Both the position numbers and the translations under genes were made by a program. The notes under the pieces were generated by a model. That model was not told the DNA's origin. It searched no databases and saw only the letters and a list, made by a program, of their open reading frames with translations. From a virus, in IMG/VR virus record IMGVR_UViG_3300042197_001803, positions 1-64,000 of that record: a DNA stretch of 64,000 bases; one strand, written 5' to 3'. Positions 33,361 to 41,856 of the stretch are shown here, in pieces (the first letter of the stretch is position 1; each line of letters opens with the position of its first letter).

Positions 33361-34212
33361 TTAATGTAATTCTAATTTAACTTGTTTCTTTTCGTCAACA
33401 AAATGTTGGACTCTATCTCGAGCTATTTGACAATAATTGGGTGATAATTCAATACCTAACCATCTTCTATCTAAAATCTCAGCAGCTACACAGGTAGTTC
33501 CACTTCCGTTGAAAGGGTCTAAAACAACATCATTTTTGTATGTTAATATTTTAATGGCTCTTGTTGGTATATCCATAGAGAATGTTGCTTTAGTTAAACT
33601 TTTAGTGTCCGCAAAATAGTTCCATTGTCCAAACACTAAATCAATAAATTCTCTTTTTTGAGCGTCGGTATAAAAAGTTTTGTTTCTTAAATTACCGTTT
33701 TTATCTTCAACTTCTTGTATGTTACCAACCCATTCAGGAACTCCTTTAATTTTTTTAATGTGATGTTTTTTATAAGCTAAAATTACACACTCTTTAGGGT
33801 TATAGATGTACGGTGCTGATGGGCTCATCCAAGAACCCCAAGCGGTTGTTCGGCTCCTGTGTGGAGAATCCTCTTGTAAATCAACAACTCCAAAAAATTT
33901 ATAACCAATTTTTTTCATTATTTGCCAAACTTCACTTACCATAAAAACACGGCCACCCTTGTCTTGCCTATTAATTTCATAAGGAATGTTTATTGCGATA
34001 CGACCATCATCTTTTAAAACTCTAAAAGCCTCAGTCATCCATCTTTCGGTAAACTTAAAGTATTCATCAACCAACATGTCATCATCATGAACGTCATATT
34101 CAATACCAACTCCGTATGGTGGTGATGTAACAATTAAATCAACACAACCTTCAGGTAGTGTTTTCATTACTTCAGTACAATCCCCATTTATAATTTTTCC
34201 TGTTTCAATCAT
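33361..34212 (-). CDS. Beta-class DNA methyltransferase (N4-cytosine or N6-adenine)
   Basis: 283 aa. Catalytic motif IV TSPPYGVGIEYD is near residue 30 and the AdoMet-binding motif DPFNGSGTTCVAAEIL near residue 240: the beta-class order. Target-recognition segments lie between (PHRSRTTAWGSWMSPSAPY). TSPPY occurs in both N4C and N6A enzymes, so the modified base is not decided. No partner restriction enzyme is beside it; a solitary phage methylase protecting DNA from host restriction is likely. Confidence 0.9.
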   Translation of the reverse strand: MIETGKIINGDCTEVMKTLPEGCVDLIVTSPPYGVGIEYDVHDDDMLVDEYFKFTERWMTEAFRVLKDDGRIAINIPYEINRQDKGGRVFMVSEVWQIMKKIGYKFFGVVDLQEDSPHRSRTTAWGSWMSPSAPYIYNPKECVILAYKKHHIKKIKGVPEWVGNIQEVEDKNGNLRNKTFYTDAQKREFIDLVFGQWNYFADTKSLTKATFSMDIPTRAIKILTYKNDVVLDPFNGSGTTCVAAEILDRRWLGIELSPNYCQIARDRVQHFVDEKKQVKLELH

Positions 34213-34218
34213 TGTATT

Positions 34219-34365
34219 TTATTTTAAGATAAACATTACCCCAAAAATTAGTAATGTTACGATAATAGTAATGAAAACTAATTTAATAAACAAGTCAAAA
34301 GTTTTATAATTTCTTTCAACTTGTTTTTTAGTTCTGCCTTGCCATTCGTCTCTATTCCACTCCAT
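34219..34365 (-). CDS. Small single-pass membrane protein (48 aa)
   Basis: A short frame beginning MEWNRDEWQGRTKKQVERNY and ending in one transmembrane helix (LVFITIIVTLLIFGVMFILK). Its start overlaps the end of the DUF3310 gene by 14 nt, arguing for a real coupled gene. An N-in single-span topology is likely. Function unknown. Confidence 0.6.
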   Translation of the reverse strand: MEWNRDEWQGRTKKQVERNYKTFDLFIKLVFITIIVTLLIFGVMFILK

Positions 34366-34579
34366 TGTTTTCAAGTTTTTTAATATGATGTTCCAAGTAC
34401 CAAAGAGCCTTTTTAAGGTCTTCTAATTCTTTTTTAGGGTCTTTCTTACCCGCCCTTGAGATGTATTTAACAGTATTACCCAAACTAAACCCTAATCCCC
34501 AAGCATCAATTACTTTTATCGCTTCATAAACATTATTTTCACCCCCATAATGATTGGGGTGGTTAATCATTTCTCCCAT
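34352..34579 (-). CDS. DUF3310 family protein
   Basis: 75 aa. NHPNHYGGENNVYEAIKVID, then SLGNTVKYISRAGKKDPKKE and LKKALWYLEHHI are the standard DUF3310 signature of small phage proteins involved in nucleotide metabolism or replication. It covers the family's full length. Confidence 0.9.
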   Translation of the reverse strand: MGEMINHPNHYGGENNVYEAIKVIDAWGLGFSLGNTVKYISRAGKKDPKKELEDLKKALWYLEHHIKKLENNGVE

Positions 34580-34584
34580 AATAA

Positions 34585-35826
34585 TCAGTCGTTAAATATT
34601 GAACCGTTTCTTCTTTGAACGTTATTAAAATTAAATTGAATTTCTTTTGACGAAACATTAGCTTTAGAGTTCATAGTTTCCATGTCAACAACGTAGTCTT
34701 CATCGTTTTGATATTCATCAAGTAAATCGTCGTTTTTAATAGTTCCGTTATATTTCTTTATGATTTCTTCGATGTTTTTCATACCTACATTACTATACAT
34801 GTTATTTAAAGTATTGTGTAATTCTTCAGCCATTTTCATACTTTCTGAAATTACCTGTACAATTTGGTATGGATTTGCGTTAGAAGCTGGTCTTCTATCT
34901 TCCAAATATCCTTTCCAACCATCATAAGTTTGTTTTGGTATTCTAATTGAAGCCCCTCTATCACTAACACCGTAAGTAAATTTATCAATAGATTGTGTTT
35001 CGTGTTTACCAGTAAGTCTCATGTAATTGTCAGTACCATAAACCTCAATGTGTTTATTTTTTCTACTATCAAAAGCCTTAAATATTGAATTAAAGTAGTC
35101 TTCACCACCTTCTTCCCTCATTCGTTTGTTTGAGAAATTTGTGTGTAATCCTGAACCATTCCAATCTTGATTACCTAATGGTTTTGGGTGATATTCAATA
35201 TAGTAGCCATATTTTTCAGAAATTTTTTCCATAAAATACCTTGACATCCACAAATCATCACAGGCCTTTAATTTACCTTTACCAAACACCTGATACTCCC
35301 ATTGACCTAGTGCGACTTCAGCGTTAACACCAGTAATATCAATACCAACATTAATACAAAACATCATGTGTTCCTCAACCAAATCCCTACCAACTACATT
35401 ACCCCCAACTCCGCAATAATATTTACCTTGAGGTTCTAATCCAAGATTTGGGTGTTTTATTGGGTTATGACCTAAAACAGGTCGGTACTTACCTTCTCTA
35501 ATAAAATATTCCTGTTCAAATCCAAACCAAAAGTTATTATCATCCTCAATTAGCGCCCTGTGATTTGATTCATGTGGTGTTCCATCAGGATTCATCACTT
35601 CACAAAATACATAAACTTTTTTATCGTTTTCTCTATATAGTCTAACAGGTTTTAAAATACAATCTGATTTTGACCCCTCAGCTTGTTTGGTTGATGAACC
35701 ATCAAAATTCCATTCAGGAATTTCTTCTAATGATAGTGGTGGATGACTTAAAATTTTAATTTTACTTCTTAAGTTTGGTTCAGGTAAATAACCATCTAAC
35801 CAAACATATTCAATTACTTGTTTCAT
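34585..35826 (-). CDS. Glutamine synthetase, GSII type
   Basis: 413 aa. Signatures include PEWNFDGSSTKQAEGSKSD (beta-grasp entry), FGFEQEYFI with metal-binding Glu, NAEVALGQWEYQV, QDWNGSGLHTNFS, TYGVSDRGASIRIP and LEDRRPASNANPYQI. This is the eukaryotic-like GSII family, also found in Bacteroidota. It should make glutamine from glutamate, ammonia and ATP. The catalytic core is complete to about residue 340; a 70-residue acidic tail is extra. It could raise the nitrogen supply for nucleotide synthesis. It lies in a row with DUF3310 and the DNA methylase. Confidence 0.93.
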   Translation of the reverse strand: MKQVIEYVWLDGYLPEPNLRSKIKILSHPPLSLEEIPEWNFDGSSTKQAEGSKSDCILKPVRLYRENDKKVYVFCEVMNPDGTPHESNHRALIEDDNNFWFGFEQEYFIREGKYRPVLGHNPIKHPNLGLEPQGKYYCGVGGNVVGRDLVEEHMMFCINVGIDITGVNAEVALGQWEYQVFGKGKLKACDDLWMSRYFMEKISEKYGYYIEYHPKPLGNQDWNGSGLHTNFSNKRMREEGGEDYFNSIFKAFDSRKNKHIEVYGTDNYMRLTGKHETQSIDKFTYGVSDRGASIRIPKQTYDGWKGYLEDRRPASNANPYQIVQVISESMKMAEELHNTLNNMYSNVGMKNIEEIIKKYNGTIKNDDLLDEYQNDEDYVVDMETMNSKANVSSKEIQFNFNNVQRRNGSIFND

Positions 35827-35833
35827 ATTTAAT

Positions 35834-36103
35834 TTAATTTATTTTCGTTATGTAATACTTGCAAATTTTAAAACTTTTTTTATACCCATCCCTAATAGAA
35901 AAAGAAGGTTTTTTAGTAATATGAAAACCTATTTCTTTTTCACCGAACCTAACATAAAAGTCATAATCGTTAATACCAATTGATAAACGATATTTCAAAA
36001 AAGTCACAATATATTGTTTTCCGTGTCCGTCAACAACATACCTATTTGTTTTTAACAACGTAGTACCCTTTTGATATTTGACTTTCTTCGATTTCACCTT
36101 CAA
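35834..36103 (-). CDS. Hypothetical basic protein (89 aa)
   Basis: Lys/Tyr-rich beta protein (MKVKSKKVKYQKGTTLLKTN...). It overlaps the end of the winged-helix-like gene by 62 nt in another frame, an unusually long overlap. No later ATG leaves a reasonable protein, so the overlap seems real. Function unknown. Confidence 0.5.
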   Translation of the reverse strand: MKVKSKKVKYQKGTTLLKTNRYVVDGHGKQYIVTFLKYRLSIGINDYDFYVRFGEKEIGFHITKKPSFSIRDGYKKSFKICKYYITKIN

Positions 36104-36230
36104 CTATTAACTGGTCTAAAATTTTTTGTGTTTCTTCTTCAGATACTCTCAAAATATAGTTACTTATGTAAGATATGTGAACAGGTAATCTTAATTTTGA
36201 GATTAATAATTTATATTGTTTTTGATTCAT
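36042..36230 (-). CDS. Small winged-helix-like protein (62 aa)
   Basis: HISYISNYILRVSEEETQKI followed by LDQLIVEGEIEES and KGYYVVK gives helix-helix-wing spacing typical of a minimal winged helix-turn-helix. It may bind DNA as a transcription factor. It is in a tight overlapping cluster with the 68-aa and 89-aa genes. Confidence 0.5.
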   Translation of the reverse strand: MNQKQYKLLISKLRLPVHISYISNYILRVSEEETQKILDQLIVEGEIEESQISKGYYVVKNK

Positions 36231-36417
36231 GATATTCTTTTAACTTGGTTTTAATTTCACTAATATCTAACCCATCACAATACCATTTATAAACTTCATT
36301 AGAAATAGTATCTGTGAATATAAAAGCGTCGGCACTAAATAATTTATCCAAAGATTTTTCATTTGAGATATACTCTTCAACCATTTTTTGACTCACATAT
36401 CTTTTATTAAAACCCAT
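36211..36417 (-). CDS. Hypothetical protein (68 aa)
   Basis: A helical small protein (MGFNKRYVSQKMVEEYISNE...). It overlaps the winged-helix-like gene by 20 nt and lies 2 nt downstream of the 260-aa gene. No family is recognised. Confidence 0.5.
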   Translation of the reverse strand: MGFNKRYVSQKMVEEYISNEKSLDKLFSADAFIFTDTISNEVYKWYCDGLDISEIKTKLKEYHESKTI

Positions 36418-36419
36418 AT

Positions 36420-37202
36420 CTACGCCAATAACTTTTTATTACTTATATTTCTGACGTTACGTTGCTGATTTATAAAAGAAGATATTTTTCTTTTTGAAAT
36501 TGGTAATAGAGTTTCTTCTATTGGGAAGATGTCTTTGGACTCAATCTCAAATAAAGGGTACAAACTTTCGTTATCAGTTTCGTAACTTTTAGAAAAATTA
36601 GATAAAATATCTGTAATAGTCAAATCTTTTTGAGGTCCGAAATATATTAATTTGGTCGTTGTTTTAGTTTGACCTTTAGTTTTATAAACTCTTTTTATTG
36701 TGTACTTCCAAACGTATATATCATCACCTGTTTTGAAGTAGAAAAATCCGTTTTTGCTTTTAATATTGTTTTTATTTTTTTTAATAACCACCTCAACAGA
36801 ATCATACACAACAGACCATATAGACTTTGCAAAACCAAAGTAATCATACAGTTGTGGTTGACTATTACTCAATATCTGATGATATTCAACAATCTCTTCT
36901 TCCGATAAAACAGGGATATCTTTTGTTTTTAAATCAGTTATTAATAACTCATCATCATTTGTTAAAAATTTTTTATGAGTATATAATATTTTATTCTGAT
37001 TAATTAATGTTTGTATATTACCTAAATGTAGGGATAGTTCAATAAACATTGGGTAAACTTCCATGTTTTCCAAATGTTTATTAAGTTTTTGAAAATAGTC
37101 TAAAAGTACATATTGTTTTTGCTCCGCATCTAAAATACCTTGGAATATCCAATCAGTATCCATTATGAACTCGACTTTTTTATGACCTCTTCTTGCTTTC
37201 AT
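36420..37202 (-). CDS. Hypothetical protein (260 aa)
   Basis: A soluble alpha/beta protein; starts MKARRGHKKVEFIMDTDWIFQ and has a DIYVWKYTIKRVYKTKG beta region, ending in a basic tail (RNVRNISNKKLLA). It heads the small-gene cluster running to 35834. Not recognised. Confidence 0.6.
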   Translation of the reverse strand: MKARRGHKKVEFIMDTDWIFQGILDAEQKQYVLLDYFQKLNKHLENMEVYPMFIELSLHLGNIQTLINQNKILYTHKKFLTNDDELLITDLKTKDIPVLSEEEIVEYHQILSNSQPQLYDYFGFAKSIWSVVYDSVEVVIKKNKNNIKSKNGFFYFKTGDDIYVWKYTIKRVYKTKGQTKTTTKLIYFGPQKDLTITDILSNFSKSYETDNESLYPLFEIESKDIFPIEETLLPISKRKISSFINQQRNVRNISNKKLLA

Positions 37203-37244
37203 TTTATTTTAAATATAGAAGAGAATTATTCATAAATGAATACT

Positions 37245-38585
37245 TTAATTAATTCTCATTATGTAATAATCTTCCCCATTAATATTAATAGTGTCGTAAT
37301 TACCGTCATAAGAATTCATTAATCCGTAACCTTCTTCATCCGCTAAACCTTTAGCTAATTCGTCTTCATCAACAAAATCTTTAATATTTAACCCATATTC
37401 TTTAATATAAAACATTGGGTTGCGTTCTACATCGTACAGTTTATCTTCAAGGACTTCTTCAATCATTTCGTCGGTAGGTTCTGTACTAGGTACAATTTCT
37501 TCTTTCTCAGATTCAAGTTTGTCTATTAGGTTTTGAAAATCCTCATAATAATTGTCGTAATTTTCGTCATCAGGGTCTAATTCGTTTTGTTCTCTTTCGT
37601 AATCTTCGATTTCAACTTCAATTTCAGATATTCTTTGTTCTTGTTCAGGAGTTAATTCAAAATCATCATCATTAAAATAAACATCAGGATTTTGATATAT
37701 ATCATCTCTCCACCAGTCCTCAAAATAATCTTTTAAATAATCTTCATCTATATAATTTTCTATAAAACTTTGATTAAAACCTTCAATACCAACATCGTCA
37801 ATGTAATTTTCAGCGTATTCTAAAACAGCATCATCCATTTCAGTTTCAGTCCCAACAGTATATTCTTCATCTCTACTAAGTAAATTTTCAAATCTTTGTA
37901 AACCATAGTGTTCACCTGCAGGATATAAAACATAAACATCACTTTTGTCACTAATCAAATCATCAATTTCTTCCTGTAAATTATCAATCTGTTCCTGAAG
38001 TTCATCATCTTTTTCATTCCAGTCTTCATCGTCCATACTAAGACTATCTTTTTCAGTTTCTAATCTTTCGATTTCACTTCTATTTTGACTTATTTTTTCT
38101 TTTTCATCTTCACTTAACGATTCTAAAGTCCCATCACCAACCAAATACTCAAAAAGGGCATTTGCTTTAAGACCTAAATCATCTATATCAGGATTGTTTA
38201 AATTCCAATCATCAGATTCTCTGTACTCATCCATTTCATTTGATTTAGCTCTTTGTCTAGCAGCAATTCTTTTGGTTTCAACAGGGCTACCATAATCAGA
38301 AACATACCCTTTAACTTGAGTATTACCTAAATCGGAAATTTTAGTTCTACCAATTGATAGATTACCTTGAATGTATCCAATATTACCTAATGAATCTGTT
38401 GGTGTGTTTGATAAATCTAAATTACCTGTTATCCATAAAGGTTTACCTTCAAATCTAGGTAGTTTACTAATACCTTTACCGTGGTAACCCGATAGTTTCA
38501 TTAATTCCACATATTCTTCAGGTGATATCTTATAGTAAGATTCCTCGGGTAATGATTGTTCTAATAAACGTTCAAGTTTTCTCAT
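37245..38585 (-). CDS. Acidic coiled-coil protein with short leucine-rich start and head-targeting N-terminus
   Basis: 446 aa. Starts MRKLERLLEQSLPEESYYKI (LLE). Residues about 45-95 form leucine-rich/beta-helix-like turns (LWITGNLDLSNTPTDSLGNI, GYIQGNLSIGRTKI). Then come long acidic coiled coils (EIERLETEKDSLSMDDEDW) and Asp/Glu/Tyr-rich segments. It is probably virion-associated; the acidic core would suit an internal head or scaffold protein. A TATTTATA box (38589-38596) is 3 nt from the ATG. Confidence 0.55.
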   Translation of the reverse strand: MRKLERLLEQSLPEESYYKISPEEYVELMKLSGYHGKGISKLPRFEGKPLWITGNLDLSNTPTDSLGNIGYIQGNLSIGRTKISDLGNTQVKGYVSDYGSPVETKRIAARQRAKSNEMDEYRESDDWNLNNPDIDDLGLKANALFEYLVGDGTLESLSEDEKEKISQNRSEIERLETEKDSLSMDDEDWNEKDDELQEQIDNLQEEIDDLISDKSDVYVLYPAGEHYGLQRFENLLSRDEEYTVGTETEMDDAVLEYAENYIDDVGIEGFNQSFIENYIDEDYLKDYFEDWWRDDIYQNPDVYFNDDDFELTPEQEQRISEIEVEIEDYEREQNELDPDDENYDNYYEDFQNLIDKLESEKEEIVPSTEPTDEMIEEVLEDKLYDVERNPMFYIKEYGLNIKDFVDEDELAKGLADEEGYGLMNSYDGNYDTININGEDYYIMRIN

Positions 38586-38588
38586 TCT

Positions 38589-38596
38589 TATAAATA
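38589..38596 (-). promoter_or_regulatory. TATTTATA box
   Basis: AGTATTTATAAGAATG on the coding strand. With only 3 nt to the ATG, a -10 role would give a leaderless mRNA. Confidence 0.5.
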
Positions 38597-38659
38597 CTAT
38601 TATATAAAATAAATATTATGTTTGATTTACAAATAAACAAATATTGGTAATATTTATTG

Positions 38660-39250
38660 ATGATGGAATCAGGTATTTACATTATCAAAAACATAACTAA
38701 CAACAAAATATATGTTGGTAGTTCTGTTAATATTTCGTCACGAGAATATAAACATTTTTGGATGTTAAAAACAGGTATTCACGATAATCATTATTTACAA
38801 CAATCATATGACAAATATGGTAGGGATTCGTTTATTTTTGAAGTTGCCGAATTGTGCAGTTATGATGACTTAATAATTAAAGAAAATCACTATATTGATT
38901 TGTACCAATCAAATAACCCAAAATACGGATATAATCTAGCTAAAGTTAATGAATTCAGAAGAAACACATATAATGACGAGGTTAAATTAAAATTATCGAC
39001 TTATAATCAAAATAAAAATAACAACTTTAAACAATTTTCATTAACAAATATTGAATCAGGTAATATATTTATATTTGACAATTTAATTGAGGGTGCGAGA
39101 TACTTAATTAACAACGGTTTTGCCAAAGGTATCGAAAGAAATATTAGGATGAAATTATCAGCTTCATTACGCAATAAAAAAGTTAACAACGGTCATAAGG
39201 GTACCATAAGAAAAACTTGTTATAAACATAAATTCAATATAATAAACTAA
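38660..39250 (+). CDS. GIY-YIG endonuclease
   Basis: Starts MMESGIYIIKNITNNKIYVG; GIYIIK and KIYVGSS are the GIY and YIG strands, followed by REYKHFWML and a catalytic Glu segment IKENHYIDLYQ. The C-terminal part (about residue 100 on) likely holds DNA-binding NUMOD-like repeats. It resembles a free-standing homing endonuclease. A TATTTAT box is at 38651-38657. It sits between unrelated genes and may have inserted there. Confidence 0.9.
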   Translation: MMESGIYIIKNITNNKIYVGSSVNISSREYKHFWMLKTGIHDNHYLQQSYDKYGRDSFIFEVAELCSYDDLIIKENHYIDLYQSNNPKYGYNLAKVNEFRRNTYNDEVKLKLSTYNQNKNNNFKQFSLTNIESGNIFIFDNLIEGARYLINNGFAKGIERNIRMKLSASLRNKKVNNGHKGTIRKTCYKHKFNIIN

Positions 39251-39267
39251 ATTAAAAATTAAAAATT

Positions 39268-39438
39268 ATGGGCGGATGCGGATGCAAAAACAAATCAAAT
39301 AACACTCAACAAAGTGTATCATCACAACAACCAAGTCAAAATCAAACCTTGTCTCAAGTTCAAGCTCAACAAACACAGAACGCTTCGATTCAAGAATCAA
39401 TTCGTAAGGTTGTTGAAAAGTATTACAATAAAAAATAA
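39268..39438 (+). CDS. Small Gly-Cys-start protein (56 aa)
   Basis: A short frame starting MGGCGCKNKSNNTQQSVSSQ, Gln/Ser-rich, ending in a helix (ESIRKVVEKYYNKK). The MGGCGC start recurs in small phage proteins and suggests a metal site or lipid modification. It lies 17 nt after the GIY-YIG gene and is closed by a strong terminator. Function unknown. Confidence 0.65.
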   Translation: MGGCGCKNKSNNTQQSVSSQQPSQNQTLSQVQAQQTQNASIQESIRKVVEKYYNKK

Positions 39439-39461
39439 TACTTGGTGATTTTATCGTATTG

Positions 39462-39483
39462 AAGGGGCTTTACGCCCCTTTTT
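39462..39483 (+). terminator. Intrinsic terminator
   Basis: AAGGGGC TTTAC GCCCCTT followed by TTT; ends the plus-strand GIY-YIG / 56-aa unit. Confidence 0.88.
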
Positions 39484-39532
39484 CTATTTATACATTTAAT
39501 TTTTTTTATTATCCTTAATAAAAAATAACTTT

Positions 39533-40339
39533 ATGAATTTTATAAATTTAAAATCTAATAGAGGGTTGGTTAATTTATTGGCGGATTTTATTCTATTAGA
39601 AATTAATGAAAATGAAAAATACGACACAATAATTGAGGTCTCTGATTTTGGTAGATTTTTTGTCGTTAATGGAATGACCTCAAGAAAAGATGTAATTAAT
39701 TTGTCTGAAGTTACTGTTAAATTTAAAAAAGAATATGAAGATTTGATGACCTTACTAGGTTATGAAGAATTAAATGTAATTGACCTTATAATATACGGTA
39801 ATGAATTATCTAAAAAAAATGAATTTTGGTTTACTTACTATGATACAGAAAGACCTGTATATAGCAGAAAAACAATAGATTTAACTTCCACAAATTTAAA
39901 ATACCAAAAAATAAATAATAACAGTATTGAATTAGATTTTTCTGAGAATACCACAGAAGGTTTGGGGGTTTTTACGTACTCACCATTAAACATAACTTCT
40001 GAATTCCCTTACGGTCATAGTTTTAACATGGGTAGAAATTTTTACTATTATTCAGAGTATATTTGTAATCATTTGTTTACAATGTTAATGTGTGATGAAA
40101 TTAGCTTTAAATGTTCAATTAATAAAGATTTAAATGATGATTATAATATCGACATAATTTCAAATTCAATATATAAAAAAGAAAAAATAAAATCACTTAT
40201 ATTAGATGTTTTTGACTTTAACTTAGGTAAATTCAAAAACAAAATTTCAGGGTATAACTATATCGAAGATATAACTAAACCTTTGGAAAAAAAACCTTGG
40301 TTGGTTAAAGATGAAATAAAAAATATGTTAATGTTTTAA
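39533..40339 (+). CDS. Hypothetical protein (268 aa)
   Basis: A soluble alpha/beta protein (MNFINLKSNRGLVNLLADFI...), with a segment LGVFTYSPLNITSEFPYGHS. An S-adenosylmethionine synthetase-like reading is not supported: no ATP-binding motif is visible. It converges with the next minus-strand gene, overlapping by 4 nt. No assignment. Confidence 0.6.
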   Translation: MNFINLKSNRGLVNLLADFILLEINENEKYDTIIEVSDFGRFFVVNGMTSRKDVINLSEVTVKFKKEYEDLMTLLGYEELNVIDLIIYGNELSKKNEFWFTYYDTERPVYSRKTIDLTSTNLKYQKINNNSIELDFSENTTEGLGVFTYSPLNITSEFPYGHSFNMGRNFYYYSEYICNHLFTMLMCDEISFKCSINKDLNDDYNIDIISNSIYKKEKIKSLILDVFDFNLGKFKNKISGYNYIEDITKPLEKKPWLVKDEIKNMLMF

Positions 40340-40860
40340 ACTCTTTTTGAATATGAAACTACTTGATAGAAATCTTTTTCACCATCACAATAACTTTTAA
40401 CTAAATTAAGTAGGTTTTTAAACATAAATGCACCAGGTGCTTGTTTTTCACACTTAATAAATAATTCAATCATGGCTGAGATAAAGTCGATTTTGAAGGC
40501 ACCTAAATTATCCAAAGAAAAATAAGAGTCGGTAAAATAGTCGTTATAAATTAACTCATAATTATTACGTTCTTCTACACTATTAAATGGTTCCATTATT
40601 TCATATATGTCTAACCATTCATTTACATATCTACCAACCTCTTCAGAATCGTGTTCGCATTTAACAATTAAATCAACAATCCAGTGAGTGTGTGATGGTG
40701 CTCTTAATCTAGATTTAGGTGTTTTATATTTTACAATATAATCTAAATCAGGATTGTGTCCACGACTACCTTGATATATTGCGATTGTACCACCATCAGA
40801 CAATTCCCAACTTTTTAAAGGATTGTGTAAAATACCATTTTTTCTAAAAGATAAAGACAT
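40336..40860 (-). CDS. Hypothetical protein (174 aa)
   Basis: Contains KTPKSRLRAPSHTHWIVDLI and DGGTIAIYQGSRGHNPDLDY. Basic N-terminal and helical C-terminal halves; no recognised catalytic motif. A terminator separates it from the redox genes. Confidence 0.6.
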   Translation of the reverse strand: MSLSFRKNGILHNPLKSWELSDGGTIAIYQGSRGHNPDLDYIVKYKTPKSRLRAPSHTHWIVDLIVKCEHDSEEVGRYVNEWLDIYEIMEPFNSVEERNNYELIYNDYFTDSYFSLDNLGAFKIDFISAMIELFIKCEKQAPGAFMFKNLLNLVKSYCDGEKDFYQVVSYSKRV

Positions 40861-40886
40861 ATTGCAAATTTAATATTTTTTTTGAT

Positions 40887-40916
40887 AAAATAAAATCCCT
40901 CTCGGGATTTTATTTT
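40887..40916 (-). terminator. Intrinsic terminator
   Basis: AAAATAAAATCCC / GGGATTTTATTTT with a 4-nt loop; the stop codon of the glutaredoxin gene lies inside the stem arm. Confidence 0.8.
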
Positions 40917-41194
40917 GTAAAGTGTTCTTTAATTATGTTAACACCCTCATCAATTTCGTTGTAATCTCTTTCAGGTGCAAACAAATAAGTTTTTGGATTT
41001 CCATCAGGTGATTCAACAATCATAAAGGAAGGTACATAATCGTTTTCAGTCACTTCAACGAATAGATTGTACTCATCTTCATATTCATCAATATCTCTAT
41101 CAACAAATTCAATACCAGCCTCATTAAGTTTTTCTTTCATTTCAACACAATAAGGACATCCTTTCATTGTGAATATAACCAGTAGTTTATCCAT
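40910..41194 (-). CDS. Glutaredoxin-like protein
   Basis: 94 aa. MDKLLVIFTMKGCPYCVEMK has the CPYC redox site, and NDYVPSFMIV supplies the cis-Pro strand. A dithiol glutaredoxin of near-normal length. It may keep phage ribonucleotide reductase or host enzymes reduced. Its start overlaps the thioredoxin gene end by 8 nt. Confidence 0.9.
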   Translation of the reverse strand: MDKLLVIFTMKGCPYCVEMKEKLNEAGIEFVDRDIDEYEDEYNLFVEVTENDYVPSFMIVESPDGNPKTYLFAPERDYNEIDEGVNIIKEHFTK

Positions 41195-41510
41195 TCAAAA
41201 CATTATTTACCACATCTTTTATCATACTTTCCATAAGAACACCTGACTTAGAAAATACTTCTTGTCCGTTGTTAAAACCTTTAACGGTTGGGATTGCTCT
41301 AATACCTAAACTAGATGATAATTCTCTATTCTCTTCTACATTTAGTGTGTACATTTTAACGTCTGAACCTTCAGTGTTAACTTCACTAGCAACCGACTCA
41401 AAGATAGGTTTCATTAATTTACAGGGTCCGCACCACGGTGCCCAAAAATCAACTACTAGTTTTTCGCCATTGGCAATTTTTTCGCTTAATAATTCTTGTG
41501 TAATTTCCAT
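41187..41510 (-). CDS. Thioredoxin
   Basis: 107 aa. LVVDFWAPWCGPCKLMKPIF contains WCGPC; IRAIPTVKGF supplies the cis-Pro. Full-length thioredoxin fold. In a phage it may serve as a reductant or a polymerase clamp (as host thioredoxin does for T7), but only the reductase role follows from the sequence. It forms an operon with the glutaredoxin. Confidence 0.95.
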   Translation of the reverse strand: MEITQELLSEKIANGEKLVVDFWAPWCGPCKLMKPIFESVASEVNTEGSDVKMYTLNVEENRELSSSLGIRAIPTVKGFNNGQEVFSKSGVLMESMIKDVVNNVLNG

Positions 41511-41514
41511 TTTT

Positions 41515-41832
41515 TTAATTAGTTTTTTTTAAATTATGAATAGTGAAATCAACGATATTTGACTTGTCGTTTCCACTTAATATAAATATAGTATTACCAT
41601 GTTTAATGTAAAATAAAATACCAGTCGCATCATATTCTAATAGAATATCATTGTATGTTATATTACCGTCTGAATCAACCTTTTTAACCTCCCATAGTTT
41701 ATGGTATTTTTTTATTGATTTTTCAATGAAATCTTCAGGTTTATATGGTGGTTCAACTAAACATATTGAAGGGTAAGTTTTATATTTTCTTACAAATGTT
41801 TCAATACAAAACTGCGGTATATCATTAATCAT
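41515..41832 (-). CDS. Hypothetical protein (105 aa)
   Basis: An alpha/beta soluble protein (MINDIPQFCIETFVRKYKTY...). It starts the redox operon, ending 4 nt before the thioredoxin start. Possible partner of the redox pair; no motif recognised. Confidence 0.55.
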   Translation of the reverse strand: MINDIPQFCIETFVRKYKTYPSICLVEPPYKPEDFIEKSIKKYHKLWEVKKVDSDGNITYNDILLEYDATGILFYIKHGNTIFILSGNDKSNIVDFTIHNLKKTN

Positions 41833-41856
41833 TATTTATAAATTTAATAAACTATT

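Noticed and set aside
39533-40339. Possible enzyme call for the 268-aa protein
   Set aside because: No convincing catalytic or nucleotide-binding motif; left as hypothetical.
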